The notes: generated by a model from the sequence alone, not told the origin. DNA of 64,000 bases from Heterotrichella gracilis (GCA_032358255.1 JAULBX010025829.1:532278-596277), one strand, 5' to 3'. Shown: positions 8,777 to 18,338, counted from the first letter of the stretch. Translations and numbers: made by a program.

Positions 8777-10651
8777 TTAATGATGCTTTATTTTTATTGC
8801 GTCCTTTTTATTGTTCTTGGTTATAAGATCTCCTTCTAACATTCTTTTCTCCACTTCCGGCCTTTCGGTTTTTCCTTTTAAATATTTTTCAATCATCAAT
8901 GTTACGATTGGCGCGCTCCAGGTATTACCAAATCCGGCATTTTCAACAATACAGGCAATAGCAATTTTTGGATTTTCTCGCGGAGCAAAAGCTAAAAAAA
9001 CAGCATGGTCATCTCCATGCGGATTTTGTGCCGTACCCGTTTTACCGCACACTACAATATCCTTTAACCTATTAGTGAATGCAGTGCCACCAGGCTCTAA
9101 AGCACCCTGCATACCATCAATAACATTTAAATATGCTGTTTGATCCTGTACAGCCACATAATGTTTTACCTTAAAACGTTTATCTAATTTTCTATCTATA
9201 CCAACACCTTTAATACTATGTGGGGTAAAATAATAACCCCTGTTAGCAATGGTGGCAACTACATTTGCCATTTGTAAAGGCACCAATGTTAACTCTGCCT
9301 GCCCTATACCTAATGAAACAATAGTGTTGCTCCGCCAACCGTTCTTTCCAAAAACTTTGTTGTAATATTCAACAGAGGGAACGTTTCCAGGTTTGTCGTA
9401 TGGTAGATCTGTACCCAAACGTGTACCCGGACCAAAAGTTTTAACTACATCGCGCCAGTGATTATAACCATCTATAAAATGTGGGTATTTGCGTTGATCA
9501 ACAATTTCGCGAAATACGTAAGAGTAATAAGAATTACAGGAAGCCGCAATAGACCCGGTTAAGTTTTTTCCGCCACCATGTGCGTGACATTTTGGTTTAC
9601 CGCCCATTGGCGGATAACCCATTTGACAAGGATAAACCGTATTACGATTTATCAATCCATCATTTTGCGCAATCAATGCATCAATTAATTTGAAGATGGA
9701 ACCGGGAGGATACATAGCCGTTAACGCACGATTAAATAATGGGCGATTTAAACTATCGTAATACAATTTTGTAAAATTCTTAGAACGTTCTTTACCACCA
9801 ACTAATAAATTTGGATCGTATGACGGACCGGAAACCAAACATAAAATTTCTCCCGTAGATGGTTCGATTGCAACAATCGCGCCTTTTTTTCCTTGCATTA
9901 ATTTTTCACCATACTCTTGTAGATCCCTGTCAATAGTGCAATACAAAGCTTTACCGGCAATTGCTAAGGTGTCGTATTTTCCATCCATGTAGCGACCAAT
10001 AATTTTATTGTGTACATCGGTAATGGCAATTTGCGTTCCTTTTTTTCCGCGTAGTACATCTTCGTAACTTCTTTCTAAGCCGGTGATCCCAATATAATCT
10101 CCTTCTTTATAATAAGGATCTTTTTCTGCCTGCTCTTTTCCGATCTCACCAACGTATCCTAAAAGATGCGCGGCTATTGGTTTTGGATATCTTCTAACCG
10201 TACGTTTTTGCACAAAGAAACCTTTAAAGCGGTATAATTTTTCCTGAAGTGCTGCATAAGTTTTAGCCGACATTTGTTTTTCAAAGATACTTTCTTTGCG
10301 AGGCGAGTTTGGAGCCTGACAGGCTTTTTTCATTCGTTTTAAATAATCTTGCTTTGTAATTTGCAAGACTTCACAAACGCCCAAAGTATCACAACCTTTT
10401 GTCTCGCGTGGAATTACCATTAGATCATAAGACGGCGCATTAAACACCAGCAACTTTCCCTTGCGATCGTAAATGTAACCACGCACAGGATACTCAGTCA
10501 TGTAACGAAAAGCATTCTTCTCCGCATCTAATTTATATTGAGGATCTATTACCTGGATATAAAATAAACGGCATAAATAAATTACAACGATCAAACAAAA
10601 AAATCCGCCGATAATTAATTTTCTATTTCCCAGTTGCGAATTTGTACTCAT
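8777..10651 (-). CDS. mrdA: Penicillin-binding protein 2 (elongasome transpeptidase)
   Basis: A 624-residue class B penicillin-binding protein that crosslinks peptidoglycan with RodA in the elongasome. It has one N-terminal membrane helix (about 11-32), a pedestal domain with YPVRGYIYDRKG (about 54-65), and a transpeptidase domain with all three active-site motifs: SIFK (318-321), SCN (371-373) and KTGT (537-540). The start is ATG and overlaps the mreD stop by four bases (ATGA), which implies translational coupling. Length and motif spacing are normal for Bacteroidota PBP2. Confidence 0.97.
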   Translation of the reverse strand: MSTNSQLGNRKLIIGGFFCLIVVIYLCRLFYIQVIDPQYKLDAEKNAFRYMTEYPVRGYIYDRKGKLLVFNAPSYDLMVIPRETKGCDTLGVCEVLQITKQDYLKRMKKACQAPNSPRKESIFEKQMSAKTYAALQEKLYRFKGFFVQKRTVRRYPKPIAAHLLGYVGEIGKEQAEKDPYYKEGDYIGITGLERSYEDVLRGKKGTQIAITDVHNKIIGRYMDGKYDTLAIAGKALYCTIDRDLQEYGEKLMQGKKGAIVAIEPSTGEILCLVSGPSYDPNLLVGGKERSKNFTKLYYDSLNRPLFNRALTAMYPPGSIFKLIDALIAQNDGLINRNTVYPCQMGYPPMGGKPKCHAHGGGKNLTGSIAASCNSYYSYVFREIVDQRKYPHFIDGYNHWRDVVKTFGPGTRLGTDLPYDKPGNVPSVEYYNKVFGKNGWRSNTIVSLGIGQAELTLVPLQMANVVATIANRGYYFTPHSIKGVGIDRKLDKRFKVKHYVAVQDQTAYLNVIDGMQGALEPGGTAFTNRLKDIVVCGKTGTAQNPHGDDHAVFLAFAPRENPKIAIACIVENAGFGNTWSAPIVTLMIEKYLKGKTERPEVEKRMLEGDLITKNNKKDAIKIKHH

Positions 10652-11166
10652 GATCTTTTACGCTCGGTGAAAAATAAAAACTGGATAAGGTACACCAAAA
10701 TAAAAGTTCCTATACTGCTAAGTACAGCTCTGAAAAACGTTCTGAAAAATTCGTTGAAACGGAACACTTCAAGATAAAAAAAGAAAAAATGATGGATAAT
10801 GATCAAGGTGCCTGCATAACTTAAGAACCAAGCCAAACCCATGTCGTTAACGGTTGGCTGAACACCAATATCGTACCCATCGCGCGGCGAAATGAATTTT
10901 AAAACGTAATACCTACCAAAGCCCATTAAGGTGCAGGCGGAAGTATGTAGGCCGGAAGAATCGAAAAAATAATCGATACAAATACCTAAGAAAAAAGAAA
11001 TAAGTAAAACTGTTACACGAGATAATTCGAACGGTAATAAAATAATTACCAAAACATAAGGCAACAAAATAATGTAACTGGATAAGTTAATATTTTGGAT
11101 AATAAGAACCTGTACCAGGATAAGTAGTATGAAGCGAAAAATATTTTTAGCTATATCAGTCGTCAA
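10648..11166 (-). CDS. mreD: Rod-shape-determining protein MreD
   Basis: A 172-residue membrane protein with about five hydrophobic segments; sequence conservation in MreD is low, so the call relies on size, topology and the position between mreC and PBP2. The most upstream in-frame start is TTG (11164-11166), overlapping the mreC 3' end by 11 bases. MreD is a membrane part of the Rod complex that interacts with MreC. Confidence 0.88.
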   Translation of the reverse strand: MTTDIAKNIFRFILLILVQVLIIQNINLSSYIILLPYVLVIILLPFELSRVTVLLISFFLGICIDYFFDSSGLHTSACTLMGFGRYYVLKFISPRDGYDIGVQPTVNDMGLAWFLSYAGTLIIIHHFFFFYLEVFRFNEFFRTFFRAVLSSIGTFILVYLIQFLFFTERKRS

Positions 11167-11995
11167 TTTGTTTTTGTGTTATAGTTTCTAATGAATCGCG
11201 TTCTGTTTTAAATTTATTTTTAATAACATAAACATGATTTACTTTTTTAAGATCGGCACTTAATTTAATTTTTGCAGTATAAAAACCTTCGTTCTGACGG
11301 CGCTCAAAACTTTCAACTACACCAACCATAATTCCTTCTGGAAAAATACCGGATAACTCACTTGTAATAACTGTATCTCCAGCCTTTATTTTTGCATGTG
11401 TTGGAATATCTGTAAGTAGACAATAACGATAATCTTTGCCGTCCCAAATTAACGGACCATAACTACCGTCTTTTTTTAACTGGCAATTTACGCGCACATC
11501 TTTATGCAAAATACTCATCACACTGGAAAAATTGGTTGATGCGTTTGTAACGATGCCTACAATACCTTCGCTGCTCATTACAGCCATGTCCTGCCCTATC
11601 CCTTGATTAGCACCCAAATTCAACGTTAAAAAATTACGACGTTTGTTTACTGATGAGTTAACTACTTTAGCGCTCATAAAAGAGTACTGTTGTTTGTAAA
11701 GCGTATCATTTTTTTTGAACTCGCGCAAAGGCAAAATAGAATAATTTGATTTTAAAAAATTTCGTAATACTGAGTTTTCCAAAGCCAGTTTATCGTTCTC
11801 TTGTTTTAATGAAAAATAATCTTTTGTATTTGCTGCTGCTGTGTAAATACCAGCTACAACCTGATTAGAAGAATTTAAAACCTGCGAACCCTGGTACCCG
11901 TTGTTGTGTACCATGAACCAAATACTTATTGTTTGTAGGAACAAAAAAATAAATATAAAGTGATGTTTTAGTACAAATGCAAGTAAGTTTCTCAC
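11156..11995 (-). CDS. mreC: Rod-shape-determining protein MreC
   Basis: A 279-residue bitopic protein: a membrane helix at about 8-28, a coiled-coil-like segment (about 55-85, KQENDKLALENSVLRNFLKS region), then the periplasmic beta domains with the conserved GANQGIGQDMAVMSSEGIVG and PEGIMVGVV stretches. It scaffolds PBP2 and activates it in the elongasome. The start is GTG (11993-11995), 65 bases after mreB. It overlaps mreD, in keeping with one transcript. Confidence 0.95.
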   Translation of the reverse strand: MRNLLAFVLKHHFIFIFLFLQTISIWFMVHNNGYQGSQVLNSSNQVVAGIYTAAANTKDYFSLKQENDKLALENSVLRNFLKSNYSILPLREFKKNDTLYKQQYSFMSAKVVNSSVNKRRNFLTLNLGANQGIGQDMAVMSSEGIVGIVTNASTNFSSVMSILHKDVRVNCQLKKDGSYGPLIWDGKDYRYCLLTDIPTHAKIKAGDTVITSELSGIFPEGIMVGVVESFERRQNEGFYTAKIKLSADLKKVNHVYVIKNKFKTERDSLETITQKQIDD

Positions 11996-12060
11996 GTGTT
12001 AAATTATTAGCGAGTGAAACAAAAGATCCACTACTTAAAGCTACGATGTGCTTAAGGTTT

Positions 12061-13083
12061 TTACTTGATGAGGAAAGGGAATTTATGAACATTTTTAAGT
12101 GCAATTCCCGTGCCACGCGCAACGGCACGAAGAGGGTCTTCACAAACGTGAACCGGCAATTTTGTTTTCATAGAGATACGTTTATCTAAACCTCTCAATA
12201 ACGAACCACCACCGGCCATAAAAATACCTTTACGATAGATGTCTGCAGCCAATTCCGGCGGCGTCATCTCTAACGCATTTAAAATAGCTTCTTCAATTTT
12301 TGAAATTGATTTATCCAAGCAATGTGCTATCTCAACATAACTGATATAAACTTCTTTTGGGATACCACTCATTAAGTCACGTCCTTGCACAGCAAAGTCT
12401 GCGGGCGGATTGTCGATCTCTGTCATGGCAGCGCCCACTTCAATTTTTACTCTTTCTGCACTACGCTCACCAATTAAAATATTATGTTGACGACGCATGT
12501 ACTCTTCAATGTTCGCATTAAAATCATCACCAGCGATACGCGTAGATTTATCACAAACAATACCACCTAATGCAATTACAGCGATCTCGGAAGTACCACC
12601 ACCAATATCAATGATCATATTACCCATAGGCTCTTCAACATCAATACCCATACCAATTGCAGCTGCCATAGGTTCGTGGATCATATAAACTTCTTTTGCA
12701 CCGGCATGTTCTGCGCTATCGCGAACGGCACGTTTCTCAACCTCAGTAATACCACTTGGGATGCAAATTACCATACGCAATGATGGTTTAAAAAAACGAT
12801 TTCCGGGATTGATCATTTTGATCATGCCTTTTATCATTTCTTCAGCTGCCTGGAAATCGGCGATAACTCCATCTTTCAGCGGACGGATTGTTTTAATATT
12901 CTCATGTGTTTTACCATGCATCATTTGTGCCTGGCGACCAACGGCTATAACTCTACCCGTAGTTCTATCAACTGCAACTATACTGGGCTCATCAACAACA
13001 ACTTTATCGTTATGAATAATAATTGTGTTTGCAGTTCCTAAGTCAATTGCAATATCCTGGGTTAAGAAATCAAATAAAGCCAT
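12061..13083 (-). CDS. mreB: Rod-shape-determining actin homologue MreB
   Basis: A 340-residue bacterial actin. It begins with the MreB hallmark DIAIDLGTANTIIIHND (phosphate-1 motif), and has IIDIGGGTSEIAVI (phosphate-2) and MAGGGSLLRGLDKRI (adenosine-binding) in the expected order. It forms membrane-associated filaments that position the cell-wall elongation machinery. It is the first gene of the five-gene shape operon; the 167 bases upstream separate it from the arginine decarboxylase gene, which is transcribed in the same direction. Start ATG at 13081-13083. Confidence 0.98.
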   Translation of the reverse strand: MALFDFLTQDIAIDLGTANTIIIHNDKVVVDEPSIVAVDRTTGRVIAVGRQAQMMHGKTHENIKTIRPLKDGVIADFQAAEEMIKGMIKMINPGNRFFKPSLRMVICIPSGITEVEKRAVRDSAEHAGAKEVYMIHEPMAAAIGMGIDVEEPMGNMIIDIGGGTSEIAVIALGGIVCDKSTRIAGDDFNANIEEYMRRQHNILIGERSAERVKIEVGAAMTEIDNPPADFAVQGRDLMSGIPKEVYISYVEIAHCLDKSISKIEEAILNALEMTPPELAADIYRKGIFMAGGGSLLRGLDKRISMKTKLPVHVCEDPLRAVARGTGIALKNVHKFPFLIK

Positions 13084-13193
13084 AAAAATTATAAAGAATA
13101 AGTTGTAAAGTTATAAAATAACAAAGCCAGTTGCTAATGGAAAAACAGCATTTCCAAGAAAGATTTAAAGAAGAAGTTAACAAGTAAATTTCA

Positions 13194-13250
13194 TGTTTCT
13201 GGTTTGATGTTTCTGGTTATTTCAAGAAAACAGGAACTAGAAACACGAAA
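13194..13250 (-). repeat. Repeated, hairpin-forming intergenic element downstream of the arginine decarboxylase gene
   Basis: The 11-mer TGTTTCTGGTT occurs twice on the plus strand (13194-13204 and 13208-13218) and a near-complement, AACTAGAAACA, lies at 13235-13245. The arms can form a long stem in the 3' untranslated RNA of the minus-strand gene, and the first copy offers an alternative pairing partner. There is no clean T-tract, so a terminator role is uncertain. The rest of 13084-13193 is AT-rich with nothing I recognise. Confidence 0.5.
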
Positions 13251-14648
13251 CTAGTAACCAAGAATTTTGAGCATGCTCTTATAGCTTTGTTCTTTTGCAA
13301 AAAGACGCGTTGAGATTTCTCCGTCTGCATCTTTATCAATTAAAACATGTTTTGGAGCAGGTATCAAACAGTGCTGTGTGCCGCCATAACCGCTCAAAGC
13401 CTCTTGGTAGGCACCGGTATGAAAGAAGCCTATGTACTGCGTTTGCTTTTGATTTTTTTCGATCAGAGGCAAGAACACCTGATTAGTGTGTGCTTCGGTA
13501 TTATAATAATCCATGCTATCACAGGTCATACCGCCTAAGTTGACCGGCCCGTAAGGCTTATCCCAATTATTAATGGCCAGTAAAATAAAACGTTGATTAA
13601 TGCCCCAGGTGTCTGGAAGTGTTGTTATGAAGCTGCTGTCAATAAAATACCAGGTCTCGCGATCGTTCTGCTGCTTTTGATCTACAACAGAATAAAGGGT
13701 TGCGCCACTTTCTCCAACCGTATAAGAACCAAATTCTGTAAAAATATCGGGCTCAGGAATATCGTTTTGTTTGCAAAATGCTTTTATCTGCTCAACGATC
13801 TCTTCTATCATGTATTCGTAATCGTATTCAAATCCTAAAGAAGTGCGGATAGGCATACCACCACCAATGTTAAGTGAATCGAGGGTTGGGCAAACAGCGC
13901 GCAATTCTTTGTATATCTGCAAACACTTGTTCAATTCTGTCCAGTAGTAGATCGTATCCTTAATACCGGTATTGATGAAAAAGTGAAGTAGTTTTAAACT
14001 GAATTTTGGGTTGGTTTTTATTTTCTCATTGTACAAATTCATTATCTCACTGCTGCGAATACCCAAACGCGAAGTGTAAAATGTAAAAGACGGTTCTTCT
14101 TCTGTACTTATTCGAATTCCAATATTTACATTATCAACCTTGCTATACTTTTTGTAATGGTCAATTTCATCCAAATGATCCAGAACCGGGATAACGTTAA
14201 AACCTTCATTTATTAGCTCTACAATGTTCTGTTTGTAGTTTTGGCGCTTATACCCATTACAAATAATATATGTATCTTTGCTTAACGCTTTTTTTTGAAA
14301 TTGCTCTTTGATAATATTTAGGTCAAATGCAGATGAAGTCTCAATATGGACATCATTTTTAAGGACCTCATCCAGTACAAAACTAAAGTGCGAGCTTTTA
14401 GTGCAATAACAGTAAACATATTTGCCTTTATAGTCTACTTTGGCCATGGCAACGTTAAATAAACGTTTCGCCTTTTGGATCTGAGAACTAATTTTTGGTA
14501 AATAGCTGATACGCAATGGGGTACCGTATTGTTTAATTATATCCATTAATGGGATATCATTGAAGTACAATTCGTTGTCTACCACATCAAAACCTTCCTG
14601 GGGGAAGTTAAATGTCTGGTGTATGAGATTAGAGTATTGGTTGTTCAT
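13251..14648 (-). CDS. speA: Arginine decarboxylase (fold type III PLP enzyme)
   Basis: A 465-residue protein of the alanine-racemase-fold decarboxylases. The N-terminal barrel shows KYVYCYCTKSSHF (about 75-87), where the Lys of CTKS is the likely PLP lysine, then HIETSSAFDL, an HFFINTG strand and the glycine-rich LNIGGGMP loop. The C-terminal beta domain has NLGGMTCDSMDYY, where the Cys-Asp pair is placed as in this family. It would convert arginine to agmatine, the first step to putrescine. It is shorter than E. coli SpeA and resembles the compact Bacteroidota form. The gene is divergent from the ureohydrolase gene at 14746. Diaminopimelate decarboxylase is an alternative at superfamily level but fits the sequence and context less well. 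Confidence 0.82.
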   Translation of the reverse strand: MNNQYSNLIHQTFNFPQEGFDVVDNELYFNDIPLMDIIKQYGTPLRISYLPKISSQIQKAKRLFNVAMAKVDYKGKYVYCYCTKSSHFSFVLDEVLKNDVHIETSSAFDLNIIKEQFQKKALSKDTYIICNGYKRQNYKQNIVELINEGFNVIPVLDHLDEIDHYKKYSKVDNVNIGIRISTEEEPSFTFYTSRLGIRSSEIMNLYNEKIKTNPKFSLKLLHFFINTGIKDTIYYWTELNKCLQIYKELRAVCPTLDSLNIGGGMPIRTSLGFEYDYEYMIEEIVEQIKAFCKQNDIPEPDIFTEFGSYTVGESGATLYSVVDQKQQNDRETWYFIDSSFITTLPDTWGINQRFILLAINNWDKPYGPVNLGGMTCDSMDYYNTEAHTNQVFLPLIEKNQKQTQYIGFFHTGAYQEALSGYGGTQHCLIPAPKHVLIDKDADGEISTRLFAKEQSYKSMLKILGY

Positions 14649-14745
14649 CTTAAATGCAAGTTAGTTACTTGGTTAAATATTATCTAAAGTAAGTGGTTTA
14701 CTTTATACAAAAATAAGGCTTATTATTAATAAAAAGTTAAGTTAT

Positions 14746-15699
14746 ATGATAAAACCTATCAAAATTATAGAAGTTAAGAGTGAGATCGGTGCAGGTACAC
14801 GTGGCTCGAGTATGGGTGTTGATGCTATTAAGATAGCAGCTTTGGACTTTGGTAGCGCCTTCTTCAAACGTTACAAGTCGGTTGAGATACCAAATGAGAA
14901 CAACCTGCTTTTAGAACCCGTGGTACATGATTACGCTAAACGTATAAAAGGTATATTTAATCTAAATGAGCGTATTGCCAAAGAGATCCAGAAGACATTA
15001 AAGGCGGACCAGGTGCCAATTGTACTTGCCGGCGATCATAGTTCTGCATTGGGAACGATAAGCGGGATACGCATGGCTTACCCCGATAAGAAGCTTGGCG
15101 TGATATGGATCGATGCCCATGCTGACCTTCATAGTCCTTACACTACACCAAGTGGTAACATGCATGGTATGCCGTTATGCTGCGTGTTGGCGGAAGATAA
15201 CCGAGATAGGCAGATGAATAAACCTGATGATGAAACGGTTGAATATTGGGAAAAACTGAAGAATTTAGGGGGCATTTGTCCGAAAATATATTATGACGAC
15301 CTGGTTTTCATTGCTTTACGTGATTTTGAACCTGCTGAAGACCACCTTATTAAGAAGAATAAAGTAAGAGTATTTAATTTACAAGAGATTCGCAAAAAAG
15401 CGGTTGAACGTGTTGCTATCGAATCTTTAAACTACCTTGATCATTGCGACATTATATATGTAAGCTTTGATGTAGACAGTATGGATTCAAGAATTTCGAG
15501 TGGAACCGGCACACCAGTACCGAATGGAATTACCGAAAAAGAAGCGGGTAATCTTATATACTATATCATGCGTAGCAAAAAAATTGTTTGTTTTGAAATG
15601 GTAGAAATAAATCCAACATTAGATAAAGAAAATTTAATGGCTGAGAATGCTTTTGAGATCCTTCAAAAAACAACTAACCAATTAAGTAACGATTTTTAA
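14746..15699 (+). CDS. Arginase/agmatinase-family ureohydrolase
   Basis: A 317-residue binuclear manganese hydrolase. Metal ligands are visible in GDHSSALG, IDAHADLH (Asp123, His125, Asp127) and SFDVDSMD. The loop TPSGNMHGMPL after DAHAD matches the SGN-x-HG-x-P substrate loop of true arginases rather than that of E. coli agmatinase, and GTGTPVPNG follows the last metal site. Arginase makes ornithine and urea; agmatinase makes putrescine and urea. The divergent arginine decarboxylase gene suggests a polyamine role, while the loop suggests arginine as substrate, so the substrate is left open. Its last four bases overlap the convergent gene at 15696. Confidence 0.85.
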   Translation: MIKPIKIIEVKSEIGAGTRGSSMGVDAIKIAALDFGSAFFKRYKSVEIPNENNLLLEPVVHDYAKRIKGIFNLNERIAKEIQKTLKADQVPIVLAGDHSSALGTISGIRMAYPDKKLGVIWIDAHADLHSPYTTPSGNMHGMPLCCVLAEDNRDRQMNKPDDETVEYWEKLKNLGGICPKIYYDDLVFIALRDFEPAEDHLIKKNKVRVFNLQEIRKKAVERVAIESLNYLDHCDIIYVSFDVDSMDSRISSGTGTPVPNGITEKEAGNLIYYIMRSKKIVCFEMVEINPTLDKENLMAENAFEILQKTTNQLSNDF

Positions 15700-16994
15700 T
15701 CGATCACTATTTTTTTTATAAGGCTTGTGTTATTTGACGAAGTGATCGTTAAAAAATACAAGCCTTTTTTTAGTTGAGAAACATCAATAGAATTGTTTAT
15801 CATTTTTACTTCAAAACTCTGCCCGAGGCAATTTGCAATTAAAACAGATTTTAATTCAACTTCAGATTTAATTGTAATAAAATCTTTTACAGGATTAGGA
15901 TAAACCGAAATTTTTTGAGAAAGATCCGTTTCTTTTATTGAGGCTGTATTGCAAACCAATTTATTTATATAATCCCACAGTACGTTGTCAAATGCAGAAG
16001 CTGCTAAATTAAATCCACCTGCTGTATTGCCTTGCCTAATAACAACAAGCTTTTGGCTAGGTACAACATATATTTTTTGATCGTTCTTTCCTAACGCAGC
16101 AAACATATCGGTTGGCGCATTTGGCATTAACACTCCCGGAAATACAATTTGAGAACCGGGAGTCATAAAGTCGGCCTTACCATTTAACCACCACAAATAT
16201 CCATATGCCTTGTTAAGGTTCTGCGATGAATTGGTCATATTTTTAAAATAAAGTGAATCTTTCATAATAGTATCATTAGCCCAAATTCCTCTATTTAAGT
16301 TTAATAAACCAAAACGCGCCATGCCTCTTGCTTTGCTATAATAGATCTGATCAAACCAAAAACCATCCATTCCTATTTTATTTTTTACCCAGTTGGTTGT
16401 AACAGTATTATATGATTGGCCCGCTGCAGCACTAATTACACTCTGCGTTTTTTTATACGCTCCTGTATGATAAGCCCATCTTGTACTTGCATTTGCCTGA
16501 TAAAGTAAACAAGTTTTGGCTGTGTCTTCGTTATCGCATGGGGCCGGCGGCCCGTCATCCAAACCACTTGTCATTTGTAATAAATTTTTTACAGTAATTA
16601 AATTCTCTTTTACCAATGGTGCACTTGTCCAACCGGTGCCAATATATTGAGACACTTGATTGTTTATATTTATTAATCCTTTTTGTTGCGCAACGCCGGC
16701 TAAAAAACCGGTAAGACTTTTACCTGCCGATGCCCAGTAAAATGTCGAATCCATTGTATAAGTGCCAAAATATTTTTCCAACACAATTTTACCGTTTTTT
16801 AAAACTATAAAAGATTTAGTGTTTTTTACTTGTAGATAATTATACAAAGAATCTATACGTTGTTGACACCAATTAAGGCTTTGTGGTGACATAGTATCCC
16901 ATGCAGTTCCGGTTAATGGCGGGAAATACAAAGATTGTGCATTTAATAAAGAAAGGCTAAATGCAAATAAAAAACCAAAGTAAATTTTTCTCAT
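15696..16994 (-). CDS. Secreted serine hydrolase (class C beta-lactamase fold) with T9SS tail
   Basis: A 432-residue exported protein: signal peptide (about 1-19, ending LNAQ), a penicillin-recognising-fold hydrolase domain, then a type A sorting domain (VYPNPVKDF near 358 and GLYFLTI). The catalytic SxxK is SAGK in YWASAGKSLTG; the Tyr motif position holds YHT (in WAYHTGAY) where many relatives have YxN. Relatives include esterases and the 6-aminohexanoate-dimer hydrolase NylB, so a peptide or ester substrate outside the cell is likely. An antibiotic-resistance role is not supported. It is convergent with, and overlaps by four bases, the ureohydrolase gene. Confidence 0.85.
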   Translation of the reverse strand: MRKIYFGFLFAFSLSLLNAQSLYFPPLTGTAWDTMSPQSLNWCQQRIDSLYNYLQVKNTKSFIVLKNGKIVLEKYFGTYTMDSTFYWASAGKSLTGFLAGVAQQKGLININNQVSQYIGTGWTSAPLVKENLITVKNLLQMTSGLDDGPPAPCDNEDTAKTCLLYQANASTRWAYHTGAYKKTQSVISAAAGQSYNTVTTNWVKNKIGMDGFWFDQIYYSKARGMARFGLLNLNRGIWANDTIMKDSLYFKNMTNSSQNLNKAYGYLWWLNGKADFMTPGSQIVFPGVLMPNAPTDMFAALGKNDQKIYVVPSQKLVVIRQGNTAGGFNLAASAFDNVLWDYINKLVCNTASIKETDLSQKISVYPNPVKDFITIKSEVELKSVLIANCLGQSFEVKMINNSIDVSQLKKGLYFLTITSSNNTSLIKKIVID

Positions 16995-17091
16995 ATTTAT
17001 TAGACTAATTAAAAGTAGTAAAGTTTAACAGACCATAATAATAATTTTGATTTAAGCCAATTAGTTACGTAATTTGGGTATTACAAAAAGT

Positions 17092-17544
17092 ATGGATAGT
17101 TTATTTAAAATAGAAACAAAACAGCAATTTATTGAGCGTATCAATAAGCTAACGCCACAATCGCAGGCGCAATGGGGTAAAATGAATGTTGGTCAAATGC
17201 TAACACACGCTCAAAAACCTTTCGAGATCGCTTCCGGCAAATTAGTGCCTAAAGTAAATGCGCTTATAAAATTATTATTTGGTAAAAGTGCAAAAAGATC
17301 TATTGTTAATGATCCTCAATTCAAAAAAAATATTCCAACTTTTGCTGAAGCAAAAATTACCGATGAACGTGTTTTTGAAACAGAAAAGAAAAAATTATTA
17401 GAATCGCTGGAATATTTTCACAGCAAAGGTCCTGAAGGAATTACGAAAGCACCGCATCCTTTTTTTGGAGCAATGACCGTTGAAGAATGGGATAAATTGC
17501 AAACCAAACATCTTGATCACCATTTACGTCAATTTGGAGTTTAA
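17092..17544 (+). CDS. DUF1569 protein (DinB-like fold)
   Basis: About 150 residues matching the DUF1569 pattern: the WGKMNVGQMLTHAQKPFE segment near residue 30-47, HPFFGAMTVEEW near 125 and a final KHLDHHLRQFGV. The spaced His residues (HAQ, and the HLDHH cluster) resemble the metal-binding triad of the DinB/YfiT superfamily, but the enzyme reaction is unknown. I take the ATG at 17092 rather than the in-frame TTG 18 bases upstream. It ends 17 bases before the enoyl-CoA hydratase gene, so the two are probably co-transcribed. Confidence 0.8.
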   Translation: MDSLFKIETKQQFIERINKLTPQSQAQWGKMNVGQMLTHAQKPFEIASGKLVPKVNALIKLLFGKSAKRSIVNDPQFKKNIPTFAEAKITDERVFETEKKKLLESLEYFHSKGPEGITKAPHPFFGAMTVEEWDKLQTKHLDHHLRQFGV

Positions 17545-17561
17545 TTTATTTATAAAAAAAT

Positions 17562-18338
17562 ATGAGTTTTATTTTAACCGAACAAAAAAACAACGTTTTA
17601 GTTATTACGCTAAATCGTCCTGATAAATTTAACAGCTTTAACCGCGAGATGGCTTTAGCTTTAATTACAGAATTAGAAAAAGCAGAAAAAGATAAAAGTG
17701 TTAGGGCAATTGTGTTAACCGCTACAGGAAAAGCTTTTTGTGCCGGACAAGATCTTGCAGAAGCAATGGACCCAAATGGACCGGGAATAAAACGAATTGT
17801 TGACGAACATTATAATCCTATTATTCTAAGGATACGCAATATTGAAAAACCAATTATTGCAGCTGTAAATGGTGTAGCTGCTGGCGCCGGCGCAAACATT
17901 GCTTTGGCCTGTGACATAGTATTGGCAGGCAAGTCGGCTAGTTTTATACAAGCTTTTTCTAAAATTGGCTTGATACCGGATAGCGGTGGAACTTTTACAT
18001 TACCGCGTTTAGTAGGCTTTCAATTGGCAAGTGCATTAATGATAACCGGCGATAAATTAACTGCGGAAGACGCTAAAGGTTTTGGCATGATCTATAAACT
18101 ATTTGAAGATGCCGAGTTAGCAGAAAAGACTTTGGAATTTGCGACTACAATAGCTTCTATGCCAACATTGGCAATTGGTCAAACAAAACGTTTACTAAAC
18201 GCAAGCGCTACCAATAATTTACAACAACAATTAACTTTAGAAGGAGAGATACAAGTTAAGTGCGCTAACAGTTATGATTATAACGAAGGCGTAAAATCGT
18301 TTTTAGAAAAACGTAAACCGGAATTTAAAGGGGAATAA
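17562..18338 (+). CDS. Enoyl-CoA hydratase/isomerase, PaaG-like
   Basis: A 258-residue crotonase-fold protein. Oxyanion-hole segments are GKAFCAGQDLAEA (about 62-74) and AAVNGVAAGAGANIALACD (about 105-123). The stretch FSKIGLIPDSGGTFTLPRLVG (landmarks KIGLIPDSGG) is typical of PaaG, the ring-1,2-epoxyphenylacetyl-CoA isomerase, where the Asp is catalytic. No other phenylacetate genes are nearby, so a general fatty-acid or aromatic acyl-CoA hydratase role is equally possible. Length is standard. Confidence 0.85.
   Translation: MSFILTEQKNNVLVITLNRPDKFNSFNREMALALITELEKAEKDKSVRAIVLTATGKAFCAGQDLAEAMDPNGPGIKRIVDEHYNPIILRIRNIEKPIIAAVNGVAAGAGANIALACDIVLAGKSASFIQAFSKIGLIPDSGGTFTLPRLVGFQLASALMITGDKLTAEDAKGFGMIYKLFEDAELAEKTLEFATTIASMPTLAIGQTKRLLNASATNNLQQQLTLEGEIQVKCANSYDYNEGVKSFLEKRKPEFKGE

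Noticed and set aside
11865-12189. Open frames overlapping the mreB/mreC junction on both strands
   Set aside because: They overlap well-supported mreB and mreC, and their products show no signal, domain or conserved pattern.
15696-16994. Antibiotic-resistance beta-lactamase
   Set aside because: The fold class is shared, but the tail, the YHT motif and the NylB-like layout point to a secreted esterase or amidase; no resistance context.
17562-18338. Phenylacetate degradation locus
   Set aside because: PaaG-like motifs alone are not enough; no other paa gene is in the window.
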